Source: CAVYHJ01 sp963768165 [NCBI: uncultured bacterium]
GTDB taxonomy: Bacteria > UBP4 > UBA4092
Direction: 5' to 3'
Assembly (NCBI GenBank): GCA_963768165.1
Contig: CAVYHJ010000026.1
Coordinates: forward strand, 806,001 to 870,000
DNA length: 64,000 nt
In this document: positions 17,759 to 27,586 of the stretch, one piece after another
Layout: each line of letters begins with the position of its first letter
Numbering within the stretch: the stretch's first letter is position 1
Notes under the pieces: generated by a model
What the model saw: the letters and a program-made list of their open reading frames with translations, nothing else
What the model was told of the DNA's origin: nothing
The model's database searches: none
Position numbers and translations under genes: made by a program

Positions 17759-20160
17759 GCAGTTTTCTTCCTTAATTTAAACCATCGGATTCCATACACA
17801 ATGATCGAAATTAAAATAATGATCCACATGGCGAGGGTAATATACAATCCCGGCATCGGAGGATTATAAGTGAATTTTACACGATGTTCCCCTTTGGGCA
17901 GCCAAATGGCTCTCACTAAATAATTAGCCCGATATATTTTCGTTTCTTTATCATCAATATACGCATGCCAATTTGGAAAATGATAATCTGTCAATACCAG
18001 AAATAAATCTTTATCCGTCTGCGAAGAAATATCCACTTCGTCATTGGTATAATCTGTAAATTTGAATCCCTGAGTTGTATATTCCGGTTGGGTCGAACTC
18101 ACTATTCCGGATTCCGGTGCATCGCTAAGTAACAAAGTATCCCGAACATTAAATTGCGGAGAAGCTAATACCTGCAAAGTCGTATCGTCGTTTTGGGAAT
18201 AAATGAATTTCCCGATTCCATACACGTGCGGAACATAATTTACATATTGATACACGTATACCCCGGAATTATTAAACACTGGTTGAAAATTTGGGTCTCG
18301 AAACAGTTGTGCGGATAAAAGATACTTGATACTGACAACATCAAGAAACTTCATGAAGTCCCTCTTTATTACTTCTTCAGTAAATCTCTTATAATGCACG
18401 GGTAACCGTGATGCAGGATTATCCCAACATAGAATTTGATAATATTTAAATTGCATACTGGACAGATTATTTAATAATCCATTCTGTGGTCCTAATTTAA
18501 TGCGTGGATATTCGGGATCATTCAGAAGAAATTGTGTAACAGGATGTGCCTCGTAATATTGTTGATAGGGATAATATTGGATAAAATATGACCCGGATGA
18601 CCACAGGTCAACGATGAGAATGAGACCTAAAACGCTAAAAACATAATTTCTCGTTTTATTCCATTCTTTCACTTTGAAAGAGGCAAAAATTAAGGCGGAT
18701 GATAACCAAAGAAAAACATTCATTCTCCATAAACTTTTTAAAATCATTTCATACCGTATATAAGCTGTAGAGTAATCAATCGCTGATTGCTCGTTCTGAA
18801 GATACGATGTGACTTGGCTGACGATTGAATTGGAAAGAAATTCACCCAAAATAGCGAGAACCAGTGAGAGAATACACAAACATGCCAGACCAGCCAAAAA
18901 CCATTTTTCTTTTAATGAATTCTGGGGAGTTTTCTCTCGACTATACAGATATCCTGCGCCATAACCAGCAAGGATACTTACACAAAACACGCAAATGAAT
19001 GTCCATTTAGTAGGTGCGCGGAAACTACTCATAGCCGGAAAATGATAGACCCACTTATAGAGCGGCGTATATCCCCCAAAGGCTAAAATAATAGTAGCTA
19101 TAGCAATAACGAGCCAATAGAGAGTTTTTTTGCGTTCGACAAAAACCAAACCAATTAGAACAAATAAAAATGGAATTACCCCAATATAATCGTCGTTTAA
19201 CTTCAATGTCATTTGCTTGCTGCCAATTCTGCCCCAATACCCGTCTCCTGTTATATTTCCAAAGGGACGTTCCATAAATAATGTAATAATTTCCTCTGGA
19301 GGAAATGACCAAGAAGTAGCAAATTCGTATTGGCTGGCAGTATCGGTCGCACCCGCCGGTTCACCTTCTCCCGGTGCAGCAAGTCCCAAGAAAAACTGGA
19401 ATACTTGTGCAGATAAGAGGATCGTTATTAAGACTGTGATAACACTACCACACAATACAAATCCAATTTTTTTATAATCTCTCCCAACTATTTTTACTTT
19501 TTCTACAAGTAGGAAAATTGTATGGATAGCCAAACAAAGCCCAATATAATAGGCAATTTGGACTTCACCGGCTAGAAATTGCAATCCATAAAAGACGCCT
19601 GCTAAAACGAAACAATACCATTTATTTTCACGAAATCCCTTGGTATAAAAAAGAAAAACCAATGGTGTCCAGCAAAATAAATCCAATTTACCCATGTGAC
19701 CTGGATAAACTTCGCTCACAAGGTGAGTGGAAAACATAAAACCCAACGCACTCAAAAAAGCTGGGAAACGGTCAATTTTCAGATACCGGAAAAAAGAATA
19801 GGTAAAAGTTCCGGCCAAAAATATATCAAAAGCATAGTCCCAACCTATAAAAAAATGTACCGGTAAGGTGATTAAGTAAACCAAACTTGGATAGAGAAAT
19901 AATGCTTGGAAATCTTGACCCGCAAAAACGAATGAAATCCATTTTTGCCAATGGCCAGATAGTAATTCTTCTTTATACATTTTAGGAATCCAAGGAGAAT
20001 AGTCCGAGCTTTGAATCATATCTGTTGCGGAAAATATTCCACGGAATAGTATCATTGTAAATAGAAAAAATAGAGCGATATTCGCAAAATCATTTATAAA
20101 ACCATGTCGTTTTATAGGCTCTTCTTGATTTTTTTTATGCTTTTCCTTTTGTTTAGCCAC
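17755..20160 (-). CDS. YfhO-family polytopic membrane protein (GT-C-like)
   Basis: About 800 residues with some 12-13 hydrophobic segments, beginning with a cytoplasmic basic stretch and a helix at IALFFLFTMILFRGIF. SDYSP follows the first helix, FSTHLVSEVYPGHMGKLDL lies in the first third, and the C-terminal soluble part has NFxNWHAYIDDKETKI-type sequence (DYHFPNWHAYIDD) and LPKGEHRVKFTYNPP before a last helix. YfhO proteins are GT-C-like transferases that add sugars from polyprenyl-P donors to wall polymers; the substrate here is unknown. GTG at 20160 with AGAGAG 6 nt upstream is preferred over a TTG at 20178. Confidence 0.82.
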   Translation of the reverse strand: MAKQKEKHKKNQEEPIKRHGFINDFANIALFFLFTMILFRGIFSATDMIQSSDYSPWIPKMYKEELLSGHWQKWISFVFAGQDFQALFLYPSLVYLITLPVHFFIGWDYAFDIFLAGTFTYSFFRYLKIDRFPAFLSALGFMFSTHLVSEVYPGHMGKLDLFCWTPLVFLFYTKGFRENKWYCFVLAGVFYGLQFLAGEVQIAYYIGLCLAIHTIFLLVEKVKIVGRDYKKIGFVLCGSVITVLITILLSAQVFQFFLGLAAPGEGEPAGATDTASQYEFATSWSFPPEEIITLFMERPFGNITGDGYWGRIGSKQMTLKLNDDYIGVIPFLFVLIGLVFVERKKTLYWLVIAIATIILAFGGYTPLYKWVYHFPAMSSFRAPTKWTFICVFCVSILAGYGAGYLYSREKTPQNSLKEKWFLAGLACLCILSLVLAILGEFLSNSIVSQVTSYLQNEQSAIDYSTAYIRYEMILKSLWRMNVFLWLSSALIFASFKVKEWNKTRNYVFSVLGLILIVDLWSSGSYFIQYYPYQQYYEAHPVTQFLLNDPEYPRIKLGPQNGLLNNLSSMQFKYYQILCWDNPASRLPVHYKRFTEEVIKRDFMKFLDVVSIKYLLSAQLFRDPNFQPVFNNSGVYVYQYVNYVPHVYGIGKFIYSQNDDTTLQVLASPQFNVRDTLLLSDAPESGIVSSTQPEYTTQGFKFTDYTNDEVDISSQTDKDLFLVLTDYHFPNWHAYIDDKETKIYRANYLVRAIWLPKGEHRVKFTYNPPMPGLYITLAMWIIILISIIVYGIRWFKLRKKTA

Positions 20161-20250
20161 GGAAAACTCTCTTTTCAAATATTATTATCTATTCTCTCTA
20201 TATATATCTTCTATCTAAAACCGTCCAAAATCAATGGCTATAAATAATAG

Positions 20251-21426
20251 TCATGCATATATCAACCGAATCTGTTCCATATACTTTTTCGCGACGGTAT
20301 CCCAATCATATTGAGACGCAATATCAATTGCATCTTTACCTAATTTCTTTCGTTCGTTCGAATTATTAAGTAAACACAATATAGCTTCTGCGAATTTATT
20401 TTTATCGCCAACACCAACTAATTTCATAACTTTTTCAAAATACTCTCGATATACAGGTAAATCATAAGCTACAACAGGCAACCCACATGCTATTCCTTCA
20501 CAAACTGCGATACCCCACCCTTCTTCGTAGCTTGGAGAAACAAATATTTTACAGGATTTCATTAAACCATACATTTCATCAGTAGGGACGTATCCTTTTA
20601 TAATGATGTTATTAGATAAAGAATATTTCTCAAATTTTTCTTTTAATTTATTCATCCAATTATCCGTTCCGGATCCCATTATCAATAATTTTGTATCCCT
20701 TTTTTTATCCACTACTTGTCTCATGATTTCAGGCAAATCAAAAACTCCCTTTGTCGGATTAATACGACCCAGAGAACATAAATCATAACATTCCATTTTA
20801 GAAGATGGTACCTCTTGAATTTTCTTATAGTTAATTCCTCCACCCATTATAAATAATTTAGTTTTATCGAACCCCAATGTCTCAAGTTGAGATTCCACCT
20901 CTCGATTCAAAAGAATTACACGATCAGCTTTTTTCTTAATAAGCTTAAAACTAAAGCGTTGGAGCATATATGATGCAATACTCATCAATATTGAGTTCCC
21001 CTTGCGTATAAATGGAGAAGGATTAACGTGATACAAATGGCTTATCCATTTAACCTTTTTGTTCATACCCTTTTTGAAAAAAGCCGGCAACGAATTACAA
21101 AAAAAATCACCCGTAGTGATAATTATATCAGTTTCAATATTTCGAATTAGTAAACAAGCTATTACTGCACGAATCATATATACCGGAAAAATCAAAAATA
21201 AATATTTAGAATAATTCTTCTCGTTATCTATAAATGATGAATATATACAAACAATCCTAGATTCAGGGAACGTCCGCTTAAAGTATTCTTCTGATATTTC
21301 AGGAACCATAAAAATAATATCCTTTGGTACTGTATCAATTCTTTTTAATAATTCTTGTGATAGAATATCTCCACCGCTTGCTATCTCTCTGTTTAACAAG
21401 GCATTCGCTAAAACCAGTATCTTCAT
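20251..21426 (-). CDS. Glycosyltransferase family 4 protein
   Basis: GT-B fold retaining glycosyltransferase, 391 residues. N-terminal MKILVLANALLNREIASGGD, C-terminal half with SLGRINPTKGVFDLPEIM, LLIMGSGTD, and the donor site YEEGWGIAVCEGIACGLPVVAYD containing the E-x7-E type pair. Probably adds a sugar to a lipid-linked or nucleotide acceptor in surface glycan assembly. Base composition is AT-richer than the flanking core genes, as is common for glycan loci. Acceptor and donor cannot be told. Confidence 0.88.
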   Translation of the reverse strand: MKILVLANALLNREIASGGDILSQELLKRIDTVPKDIIFMVPEISEEYFKRTFPESRIVCIYSSFIDNEKNYSKYLFLIFPVYMIRAVIACLLIRNIETDIIITTGDFFCNSLPAFFKKGMNKKVKWISHLYHVNPSPFIRKGNSILMSIASYMLQRFSFKLIKKKADRVILLNREVESQLETLGFDKTKLFIMGGGINYKKIQEVPSSKMECYDLCSLGRINPTKGVFDLPEIMRQVVDKKRDTKLLIMGSGTDNWMNKLKEKFEKYSLSNNIIIKGYVPTDEMYGLMKSCKIFVSPSYEEGWGIAVCEGIACGLPVVAYDLPVYREYFEKVMKLVGVGDKNKFAEAILCLLNNSNERKKLGKDAIDIASQYDWDTVAKKYMEQIRLIYA

Positions 21427-21560
21427 GCAACTTCAATCTAGGCTTAATGGATTATAAATATATTTTCTAATCTTTCATATCAATTCACAGTTTTAGAATA
21501 CAAACATATTACTTTCTTTATCTTCGGATATGATAGTATCTCACGATTTATTTGAATATT

Positions 21561-22190
21561 TTAGATTTTCTGTGCGATAACCCAATAAAAGACAATAAGC
21601 CGAGAAATACACTTCAGAGGAAAACGTCCTACTTGATTCAGCATCCATGTCAAATGAAGTTTATTTGTTTTCATGGAATGACAGTCCGCTACAATGCTAT
21701 ATTCATTTAGTTTGGCAGCGCGTAACAATGCTCGTATGTTGTTTAATGTGAACGCATACAAGTGTTTTCCTTCTTTATCAAAGTATGGATAAATTAAATG
21801 GATCAAACTTTGTTCATTAGGAATACACAAAATTATATAGCCATCGCTTTTAACAATTCTGCGGCATTCTCTCAAAAAATTGAATGGTGATTCAACATGT
21901 TCAATAATATTCGATGCGTATATAACATCAAATGAATTATCGAAAAAGGGTAACTCTTTATTGAGATTTGCATATAAAACATTAAGTCCACGTTTTTTAC
22001 AATAATCTATATTCTTTTCTGAAATATCAACTCCAACTGAAGACTTCGAAAAGTTTGAAAGATATTCACCGTCACCACAGGCCAAATCCAGAACTCTTTT
22101 ATCTTTATATAAATCCTTCAAGCGACCAAAAACCGGAGATATACTTCCCCCAAAGTATTTATCTGTATATATTTCTTTAGCGTAATCCAT
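21561..22190 (-). CDS. Class I SAM-dependent methyltransferase
   Basis: 209 residues, Methyltransf_11-type. SAM-binding motif I VLDLACGDGEYLSNF, acidic loop SVGVDISEKNI, and DVIYASNIIEHVESPFNFL followed by ECRRIVKSDGYIIL. It lies 5 bp downstream of another methyltransferase in the glycan locus and may methylate a sugar or lipid-linked intermediate. The 134-bp space to the next gene (21427-21560) shows no feature. Confidence 0.88.
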   Translation of the reverse strand: MDYAKEIYTDKYFGGSISPVFGRLKDLYKDKRVLDLACGDGEYLSNFSKSSVGVDISEKNIDYCKKRGLNVLYANLNKELPFFDNSFDVIYASNIIEHVESPFNFLRECRRIVKSDGYIILCIPNEQSLIHLIYPYFDKEGKHLYAFTLNNIRALLRAAKLNEYSIVADCHSMKTNKLHLTWMLNQVGRFPLKCISRLIVFYWVIAQKI

Positions 22191-22195
22191 AATAG

Positions 22196-23053
22196 TTATT
22201 TCTTTGCTTTAATAGCAACACACATGGCTGATTTCTCAGTACTCTCAAACTTGTCATTTGGTTTATCTACCCATTCTATAATTTTTTTGCACCAGGGGAT
22301 TGGATTAAACAGGGATTTTTTTTTCTTTTCTTCTTTCCAAGAGAATTTCTCCATGGAGTGATACACACTTTGAGGAAGAGGAACATTCGTATAAAATAAT
22401 TTAAAAAACCGTAAAATATTTTGGTTAAATGGCAGACAATAATGAAGAATTCCTCGAAAGTCTTCAATTTTGAATCCTGCTTTTTCAACGACCGACTTTA
22501 TTTCATCGGGATAATATAATCGAATATGCAAGTCCCAAATTCCTGCAAATAGCCCCTTTTTCACATGCCCAAGATGCACCGCTTCCAAGGTTTTATTCAC
22601 AGGATCCCAGAAAAAAGGATAATTATGGTTAGGAACTGTAATCGCTAATACACCCCCTGGTTTCATAACTCGTTTGACCTCCAGCAAGGCTTGTAAATCA
22701 TTTGGGACGTGCTCTAATACTTCTGTCAATATAATTTTATCAAATGTATTGTCGGAATACGGGATTCGAGTCGCATCTCCCACTTTAAATTCAATACTTA
22801 GCTTGTTTCCAACTCTCTCACGGGCAATTTTTAACAAAGGTTCGTCCGAATCTAATGCCGTAATTTTACAGTCATATAATTCTGATAAGACCATAGTATA
22901 AAACCCTTCTCCACAACCACAATCAAGAACGTGATCTCCGGGTTGCACATCCAGATAGTCCAAAATCGTCAAAATACGGTGCTTGAATCCCATATCGCCC
23001 ACATTCGACAAAATACTACCCAATATTTTTTTCTGCTCAATTGTTGCTGTCAT
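22196..23053 (-). CDS. Class I SAM-dependent methyltransferase
   Basis: 285 residues. Motif I VLDCGCGEGFYTMVLSEL, motif II region ITALDSDEPLL, then FDKIILTEVLEHVPNDLQAL and RVMKPGGVLAITVPN. The C-terminal part is rich in Lys and Trp (WKEEKKKKSLFNPIPW) and may bind membrane or acceptor. The start overlaps the end of the upstream glycosyltransferase gene by 17 bp. The target is not known; sugar O-methylation is a guess from the locus. Confidence 0.88.
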   Translation of the reverse strand: MTATIEQKKILGSILSNVGDMGFKHRILTILDYLDVQPGDHVLDCGCGEGFYTMVLSELYDCKITALDSDEPLLKIARERVGNKLSIEFKVGDATRIPYSDNTFDKIILTEVLEHVPNDLQALLEVKRVMKPGGVLAITVPNHNYPFFWDPVNKTLEAVHLGHVKKGLFAGIWDLHIRLYYPDEIKSVVEKAGFKIEDFRGILHYCLPFNQNILRFFKLFYTNVPLPQSVYHSMEKFSWKEEKKKKSLFNPIPWCKKIIEWVDKPNDKFESTEKSAMCVAIKAKK

Positions 23054-24194
23054 TCAAATAACTTCGAACAATAATTTCTGCGTTTTTCTCGCTGAATTTT
23101 CGTAAAGCATATTCTCGACAATTGGTCTTAAGCCGGTTTAATTCATCCGGATTCTCATATAACCACTTAATCTCTCGTGTTACATTTTCAACCGTAGGTT
23201 CTACCATGACCCCAACAGTACTATCCAAAATATCTGTCGGAAAACAACCTTTGGTAGTACCCAAGACCGGTGTACCGCAGGCTAATGCCTCCAACGGTGC
23301 CGCGGCAAAACCTTCTTCATATTGGGACGGTAAAACAAATAAATCGGCCGCACTATAGAACAGTGGTATTTTATCAGATTCCCCTTGTGGAATTCTACCA
23401 ATAAAGATTATATTCCTTAATTTCGTGGATTTTTCTTTGATTGTTTCTGCCATTGGCCCATCACCGACAAAAATGAATTTAACTGTCTTCGGTACTAGAC
23501 CTGTTGTTCCCAATAACACGCTAACTCCTTTTTTATCAATAAGACGGCTTAGAAATAATACTAAAAAATCATTTGGTAGCTTTAATTCTTTTCGTGCAAG
23601 GATTCTATCATAAGGTTTAAAATAAGTGGTATCCACCCAATTGGGATGAATCTCTATTTTGGAGGCAGGCAAGCCAATGGCAATCAATTCTTTCTTGGAA
23701 GGGGTACCTACCGCCAGAATTTTGTCGTATGGAAATAACATCCATTTTATGAAAGCTCTCATCATTTTTCGGTCTTCCAAATGATAAATCGCATGAGTGC
23801 TCATTACAGAACGTTTATGGTGAATTGGCATTAGAAGTCGAGTGATTAAGGAGCAAACAAATCCATGCGCATGAATAACATCGATTTCCTCTTTCCGCTT
23901 TATCAAGAAGAACAATACAGCAAAAAATAATCCTGGAAATAAATAGAGTAGCTCTAATGCCGCATATGGTTCAAGTTTGTGAAACCAACCTATACCAAAC
24001 CAGGAAACCCGATGAATTTCTAATCCCTCCTTTGTTTCCAGTTTGGGTGCTTTGACTGGTGTGGTCAAGGGTTGATAGGTTATCACGATGACTTTATGAT
24101 TACGTTCATGTAAGTAGGCAATTAATTTGTTTAAATGTGTTTCTACACCACCTACGTTCGGGCTAAAAAAGGGAGATAGTAACAGGATAGTCAT
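23037..24194 (-). CDS. Glycosyltransferase family 4 protein
   Basis: GT-B enzyme with MTILLLSPFFSPNVGGVETH at the start, FVSRLIDKKGV-like motif (FLSRLIDKKGVSVLLG), FVGDGPMAETIKE and the donor-site motif YEEGFAAAPLEALACGTPVLG. About 385 residues. I chose ATG 24194, which overlaps the stop of the upstream GT2 gene as ATGA and has AAAGGA upstream; an ATG 12 bases earlier would have its ribosome site too close. Likely adds one residue to a surface glycan. Confidence 0.88.
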   Translation of the reverse strand: MTILLLSPFFSPNVGGVETHLNKLIAYLHERNHKVIVITYQPLTTPVKAPKLETKEGLEIHRVSWFGIGWFHKLEPYAALELLYLFPGLFFAVLFFLIKRKEEIDVIHAHGFVCSLITRLLMPIHHKRSVMSTHAIYHLEDRKMMRAFIKWMLFPYDKILAVGTPSKKELIAIGLPASKIEIHPNWVDTTYFKPYDRILARKELKLPNDFLVLFLSRLIDKKGVSVLLGTTGLVPKTVKFIFVGDGPMAETIKEKSTKLRNIIFIGRIPQGESDKIPLFYSAADLFVLPSQYEEGFAAAPLEALACGTPVLGTTKGCFPTDILDSTVGVMVEPTVENVTREIKWLYENPDELNRLKTNCREYALRKFSEKNAEIIVRSYLNDSNN

Positions 24195-25219
24195 GAACGG
24201 TTCCATCCTTTTCTATCCTCGATTTGCTTCGATTCGGTAAACAATGCTAGGATTCGAGTTGTCCCATAAACCAAAAGGGTAGTCCAGCACGCAGGGATAT
24301 GAAACCACCATGCACGATCGGAGATTCGTAAATACCCTCTAATTATATCAATCACTAAAGGCACAACAAGAACTGTATAAATTACAAATTTCACAATTTT
24401 CATTTTCGATATTTTATCCCAAGGATAATATCGTTGTTTTTTATCTTGATAGTATAAAAAATCTTTTACCCGTCGTTTTTGTTTTCTGGCAAAATCACGC
24501 AAGTTTTTGGCATATAAGTGCACAATCCCATTCTTTACTTTGGCATATTTCGTATATCCCAAAGGAACCAGTTCACTCACAATATCAATATCAAATAAGT
24601 AGGGGGTAAAATGAGTTTTCAATAACAATGCCCGCCGTACCAAAAATCCATTCGCCCCGATTGTCGGATAAATGATTTGATTTTCTAAATTTACTTTCAA
24701 ATATTCTCCCTTGTCCTCAGTAGGAATTTGCAAATCCGTCCATCTCCCGTTAACTTGAGATACCCTGTCATAATTGCCCAAATAAAAACATAACGGGTCA
24801 TTCATTCCCAGTAACGCACAATACCTTGTAATCAACGGATCGGTGGAACGATAAGTATATATCCATGGTTCCGAACCGCCGATTTCCGAATCTGCAAACG
24901 GTTGTACCATACGTTCCAACCAATTAGGTTCATCTATTATATTGTCGCTATCGATGAGCGCCACTATTTCATTATGAGCGTTTTCCACACCTACGGACTT
25001 ACCTGCTTCACCCGTTTTCAGAGGATTGGAGAGAATTTGAGTTACTTCGTATTTTTTTATAATTTCAATCGTTTTATCCGTAGACCCGGCATCCACAATA
25101 ATAGTCTCTATCTTTTCCTTGGGATAATTTTGTTTCCGAACTCCATCCAGACAGAGTGCAATACTTTTCTCTGAGTTATAGACCGGAATGATAATGCTAA
25201 CAGAAGGATAAAATGCCAT
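24191..25219 (-). CDS. Glycosyltransferase family 2 protein
   Basis: GT-A fold transferase of 342 residues: SVSIIIPVYNSEKSIALCL, IIVDAGSTDKTIEI, VALIDSDNIIDEPNWLERM (DxD metal site), and a C-terminal region with hydrophobic stretches around IVKFVIYTVLVVPLVIDII and an amphipathic end, so probably membrane attached. ATGA overlap with the downstream GT4 gene. Confidence 0.88.
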   Translation of the reverse strand: MAFYPSVSIIIPVYNSEKSIALCLDGVRKQNYPKEKIETIIVDAGSTDKTIEIIKKYEVTQILSNPLKTGEAGKSVGVENAHNEIVALIDSDNIIDEPNWLERMVQPFADSEIGGSEPWIYTYRSTDPLITRYCALLGMNDPLCFYLGNYDRVSQVNGRWTDLQIPTEDKGEYLKVNLENQIIYPTIGANGFLVRRALLLKTHFTPYLFDIDIVSELVPLGYTKYAKVKNGIVHLYAKNLRDFARKQKRRVKDFLYYQDKKQRYYPWDKISKMKIVKFVIYTVLVVPLVIDIIRGYLRISDRAWWFHIPACWTTLLVYGTTRILALFTESKQIEDRKGWNRS

Positions 25220-25311
25220 AAATTAGACGTAATTTAGATTATCATAACCCCTTAGAAGAAATAAAACGAGAAAATTGGATTAGAATATAAAATCCAATTG
25301 GAAGTCTGATT

Positions 25312-25905
25312 TTAATTGGTTTCTTTCTGTATGGCTTCACGAAAATAACACATCAATAAATGTCCCATAACTAGATGAATATCCTCAATGCGCTGCATAC
25401 TGTTGCTGGGCACAACCAAACATTCTTTAACCATAGACTTCAATTTACCACCTTGGAAACCTGTCAATCCAATAGTCACCGCATGATGAGAATTTGCATA
25501 TTCTACAGCCTTGAGAACATTCGGAGAGTTTCCGCTACCGCTAATGGCAATCACCACATCGTCTTTTTCCAGTAAATTTGCCAATTGTTCGACATACATA
25601 TTTTCATATCCGTCATCATTTGCCCAAGCCGTCATTAAAGGCAAATTGTCACATAAACTGATGGCACGGAACCGCTTTTCCCCCTTGATAATAGTTCCCT
25701 TTGCCAGATCATTCACTATATGTGAAGCGGTAGAGGCACTTCCGCCATTGCCCAGAATAAAAATTTTCCTACCATTCATATAGGCGTCCTGGAGCATTGA
25801 AATAATTGAAGTAATACGGTCCATTGGTAATGCATCTATGGTTTTCTTTAATTCATCCAAGTATCCAGACACACAACTTGTAATTTCATGATTATTCTTC
25901 AACAT
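25312..25905 (-). CDS. gmhA: Phosphoheptose isomerase (SIS domain)
   Basis: SIS-fold isomerase of 197 residues: FILGNGGSASTASHIVNDLAKG, AISGSGNSPNVLKAVEYA, GLTGFQGGKLKSM and a C-terminal EDIHLVMGHLLM helix, all GmhA/DiaA features. Converts sedoheptulose 7-phosphate to D-glycero-D-manno-heptose 7-phosphate. Overlapping hddA (14 bp) and hddC in the same unit make the heptose role more likely than DiaA. The GmhB phosphatase expected for the GDP-heptose pathway is not in the window. Confidence 0.88.
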   Translation of the reverse strand: MLKNNHEITSCVSGYLDELKKTIDALPMDRITSIISMLQDAYMNGRKIFILGNGGSASTASHIVNDLAKGTIIKGEKRFRAISLCDNLPLMTAWANDDGYENMYVEQLANLLEKDDVVIAISGSGNSPNVLKAVEYANSHHAVTIGLTGFQGGKLKSMVKECLVVPSNSMQRIEDIHLVMGHLLMCYFREAIQKETN

Positions 25906-26869
25906 ATATTATTTTACTCCCTTGCGGTTCGAACCGAATTGGAGTCTCCTGTAACTCAGGAAAGGTCTTTCGTATAATACTTCTTTTATTCAGCGGACAG
26001 AACAATAATAAAAATCCGCCTCCTCCAGCTCCTAATATTTTACCACCCAACGCTCCTTTTCTCAAAGCCTTTTCATACAACTCATCAATCTCCAAACTGG
26101 AAATCCCCGATGCCATTTGCTTTTTCAAATTCCAGTTTTCATTCAAAAGTTCCCCTACCCTATTCAGATTTTTTCCTTCTTGCAAAACAATTTGCATCTC
26201 ATCGGCCAATTTCCTCATCGCAGACAACGTTTCCTGTTTTGAAACAGTATTCCTTTTTTGTTCCGTCAAAATCGAATTCGCGCGACGGGTAATACCGGTA
26301 TATAGTAAAAGGAGATGCTCCCGCAATTTTTCCTTGATTTCCCGTTTACAAATAACCGGGTCTACATACACATTTTCATCCGGCATAAATTCGATGAATT
26401 GCAACCCGCCATAAGCGGCTATATATTGGTCCTGTTTACCGATGGGTTCTCCTACAATCTCAATTTCAATCTTACACGCTTCTCTGGCCAAGCGCTCCGC
26501 GGAAGCAAAAACACCTTTATAGGCATACAACGCATTTAACAATCCCACGGTAAAACTGCTGGAAGAACCCAACCCCGTTCCTTTTGACGGAATATCAGCG
26601 ATGGAGGTAATTTCAATACCTGATGTCACTCCGGTTAATTTCATGCACTCCCGTACCAAGTCATGTTCAATTTGATCCACGGATTCGACAATTTCTGTTT
26701 TGGAATAACTTAACCGGATATGGTGATCGAACTTTTTATTTACCGTGACATAGATGTACTTATTTATAGCTGTACTTAACACCGCACCGGCTTCTAAAGA
26801 GTAAAAACTCTTCAGGTCAGTGCCGCCTCCGGCAAAACTGATTCGTAAGGGTGTTCGAGAAATAATCAT
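25892..26869 (-). CDS. hddA: D-glycero-alpha-D-manno-heptose 7-phosphate kinase (GHMP family)
   Basis: GHMP kinase of 325 residues. Seen: TPLRISFAGGGTDLKSFY at the N-terminus, the ATP loop GTGLGSSSSFTVGLLNAL, EPIGKQDQYIAAYGGLQFIEF and the C-terminal GALGGKILGAGGGGFLLLF. This is the typical HddA/FGGY-like sugar 1-kinase pattern. It phosphorylates heptose 7-phosphate at C1 before nucleotidyl transfer. Start overlaps hddC by 4 bp. Confidence 0.85.
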   Translation of the reverse strand: MIISRTPLRISFAGGGTDLKSFYSLEAGAVLSTAINKYIYVTVNKKFDHHIRLSYSKTEIVESVDQIEHDLVRECMKLTGVTSGIEITSIADIPSKGTGLGSSSSFTVGLLNALYAYKGVFASAERLAREACKIEIEIVGEPIGKQDQYIAAYGGLQFIEFMPDENVYVDPVICKREIKEKLREHLLLLYTGITRRANSILTEQKRNTVSKQETLSAMRKLADEMQIVLQEGKNLNRVGELLNENWNLKKQMASGISSLEIDELYEKALRKGALGGKILGAGGGGFLLLFCPLNKRSIIRKTFPELQETPIRFEPQGSKIIYVEE

Positions 26870-27558
26870 TGTAATACCTTTTCCAATAATGCTAATCTTT
26901 CCGGCGTTCCCATATCATAAAACCTTTCACGGGAGATATAAGCTTTAAGATTTCTCTCCTGAATTAATTTCGGGAAGATCTCCGATTCCAAAGAAATCCT
27001 TTTCCCATGGGGTATTTTTTTTAGAATTTCTTTCCTAAATACCTGTGCTCCGGCATCCACGAACTGTTTTTCTTGCATATTTTCTTTACTATAGTCTGTC
27101 ACAAAATTGGAATCATCCACACTAATATTATTGGGCACAATTTGCAATTCATTAGAATACACTACAATATACCCCGTAACTTTATCTGCGTCAAATTTCT
27201 TCGCTAAATCTTGGTAATCAATAAAAAGAAGGGTATCGCCATTCAAGAGAATAAATTCATCTGCCAATTTTGATTCTGCCAATTTAAGTCCCCCTCCAGT
27301 ACCCAAAGCTTCCTTTTCAACAGAATAGTTAATCTTCCAACCCCATTTTTGGCCATTACCGAAATAATCTTCGATAACTTTCGACAAATAACCGGTACAT
27401 AATAAAAATCGGGTAAATCCATTTTTTTCTAATAGTCGTAACTGGTATTCCAAAAAAGGTTTTCCCTTGACTGGAGCCATGGGTTTGGGAATTTCATACG
27501 TTAAAGGTCGAAGCCGCGTCCCTTTTCCTCCCGCTAATATCACTGTCTGTTCTAGCAC
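26866..27558 (-). CDS. hddC: Sugar-phosphate nucleotidyltransferase (HddC-like)
   Basis: 230 residues, NTP_transferase fold: TVILAGGKGTRLRPLTYEIP then KPMAPVKGKPFLEYQLRLL, LLNGDTLLFIDYQDL (metal-binding Asp) and FYDMGTPERLALLEKVL at the end. With gmhA and hddA it most probably makes GDP-D-glycero-alpha-D-manno-heptose; other sugar nucleotides cannot be excluded on sequence alone. GTG start at 27558 with only a weak ribosome site. Confidence 0.8.
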   Translation of the reverse strand: MLEQTVILAGGKGTRLRPLTYEIPKPMAPVKGKPFLEYQLRLLEKNGFTRFLLCTGYLSKVIEDYFGNGQKWGWKINYSVEKEALGTGGGLKLAESKLADEFILLNGDTLLFIDYQDLAKKFDADKVTGYIVVYSNELQIVPNNISVDDSNFVTDYSKENMQEKQFVDAGAQVFRKEILKKIPHGKRISLESEIFPKLIQERNLKAYISRERFYDMGTPERLALLEKVLQ

Positions 27559-27586
27559 TCAAAACCCCAAATATCTTCTATTATGA

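Noticed and set aside
20161-20178. TTG start for the YfhO gene
   Set aside because: The GTG at 20160 has a ribosome site at the right distance; the TTG does not.
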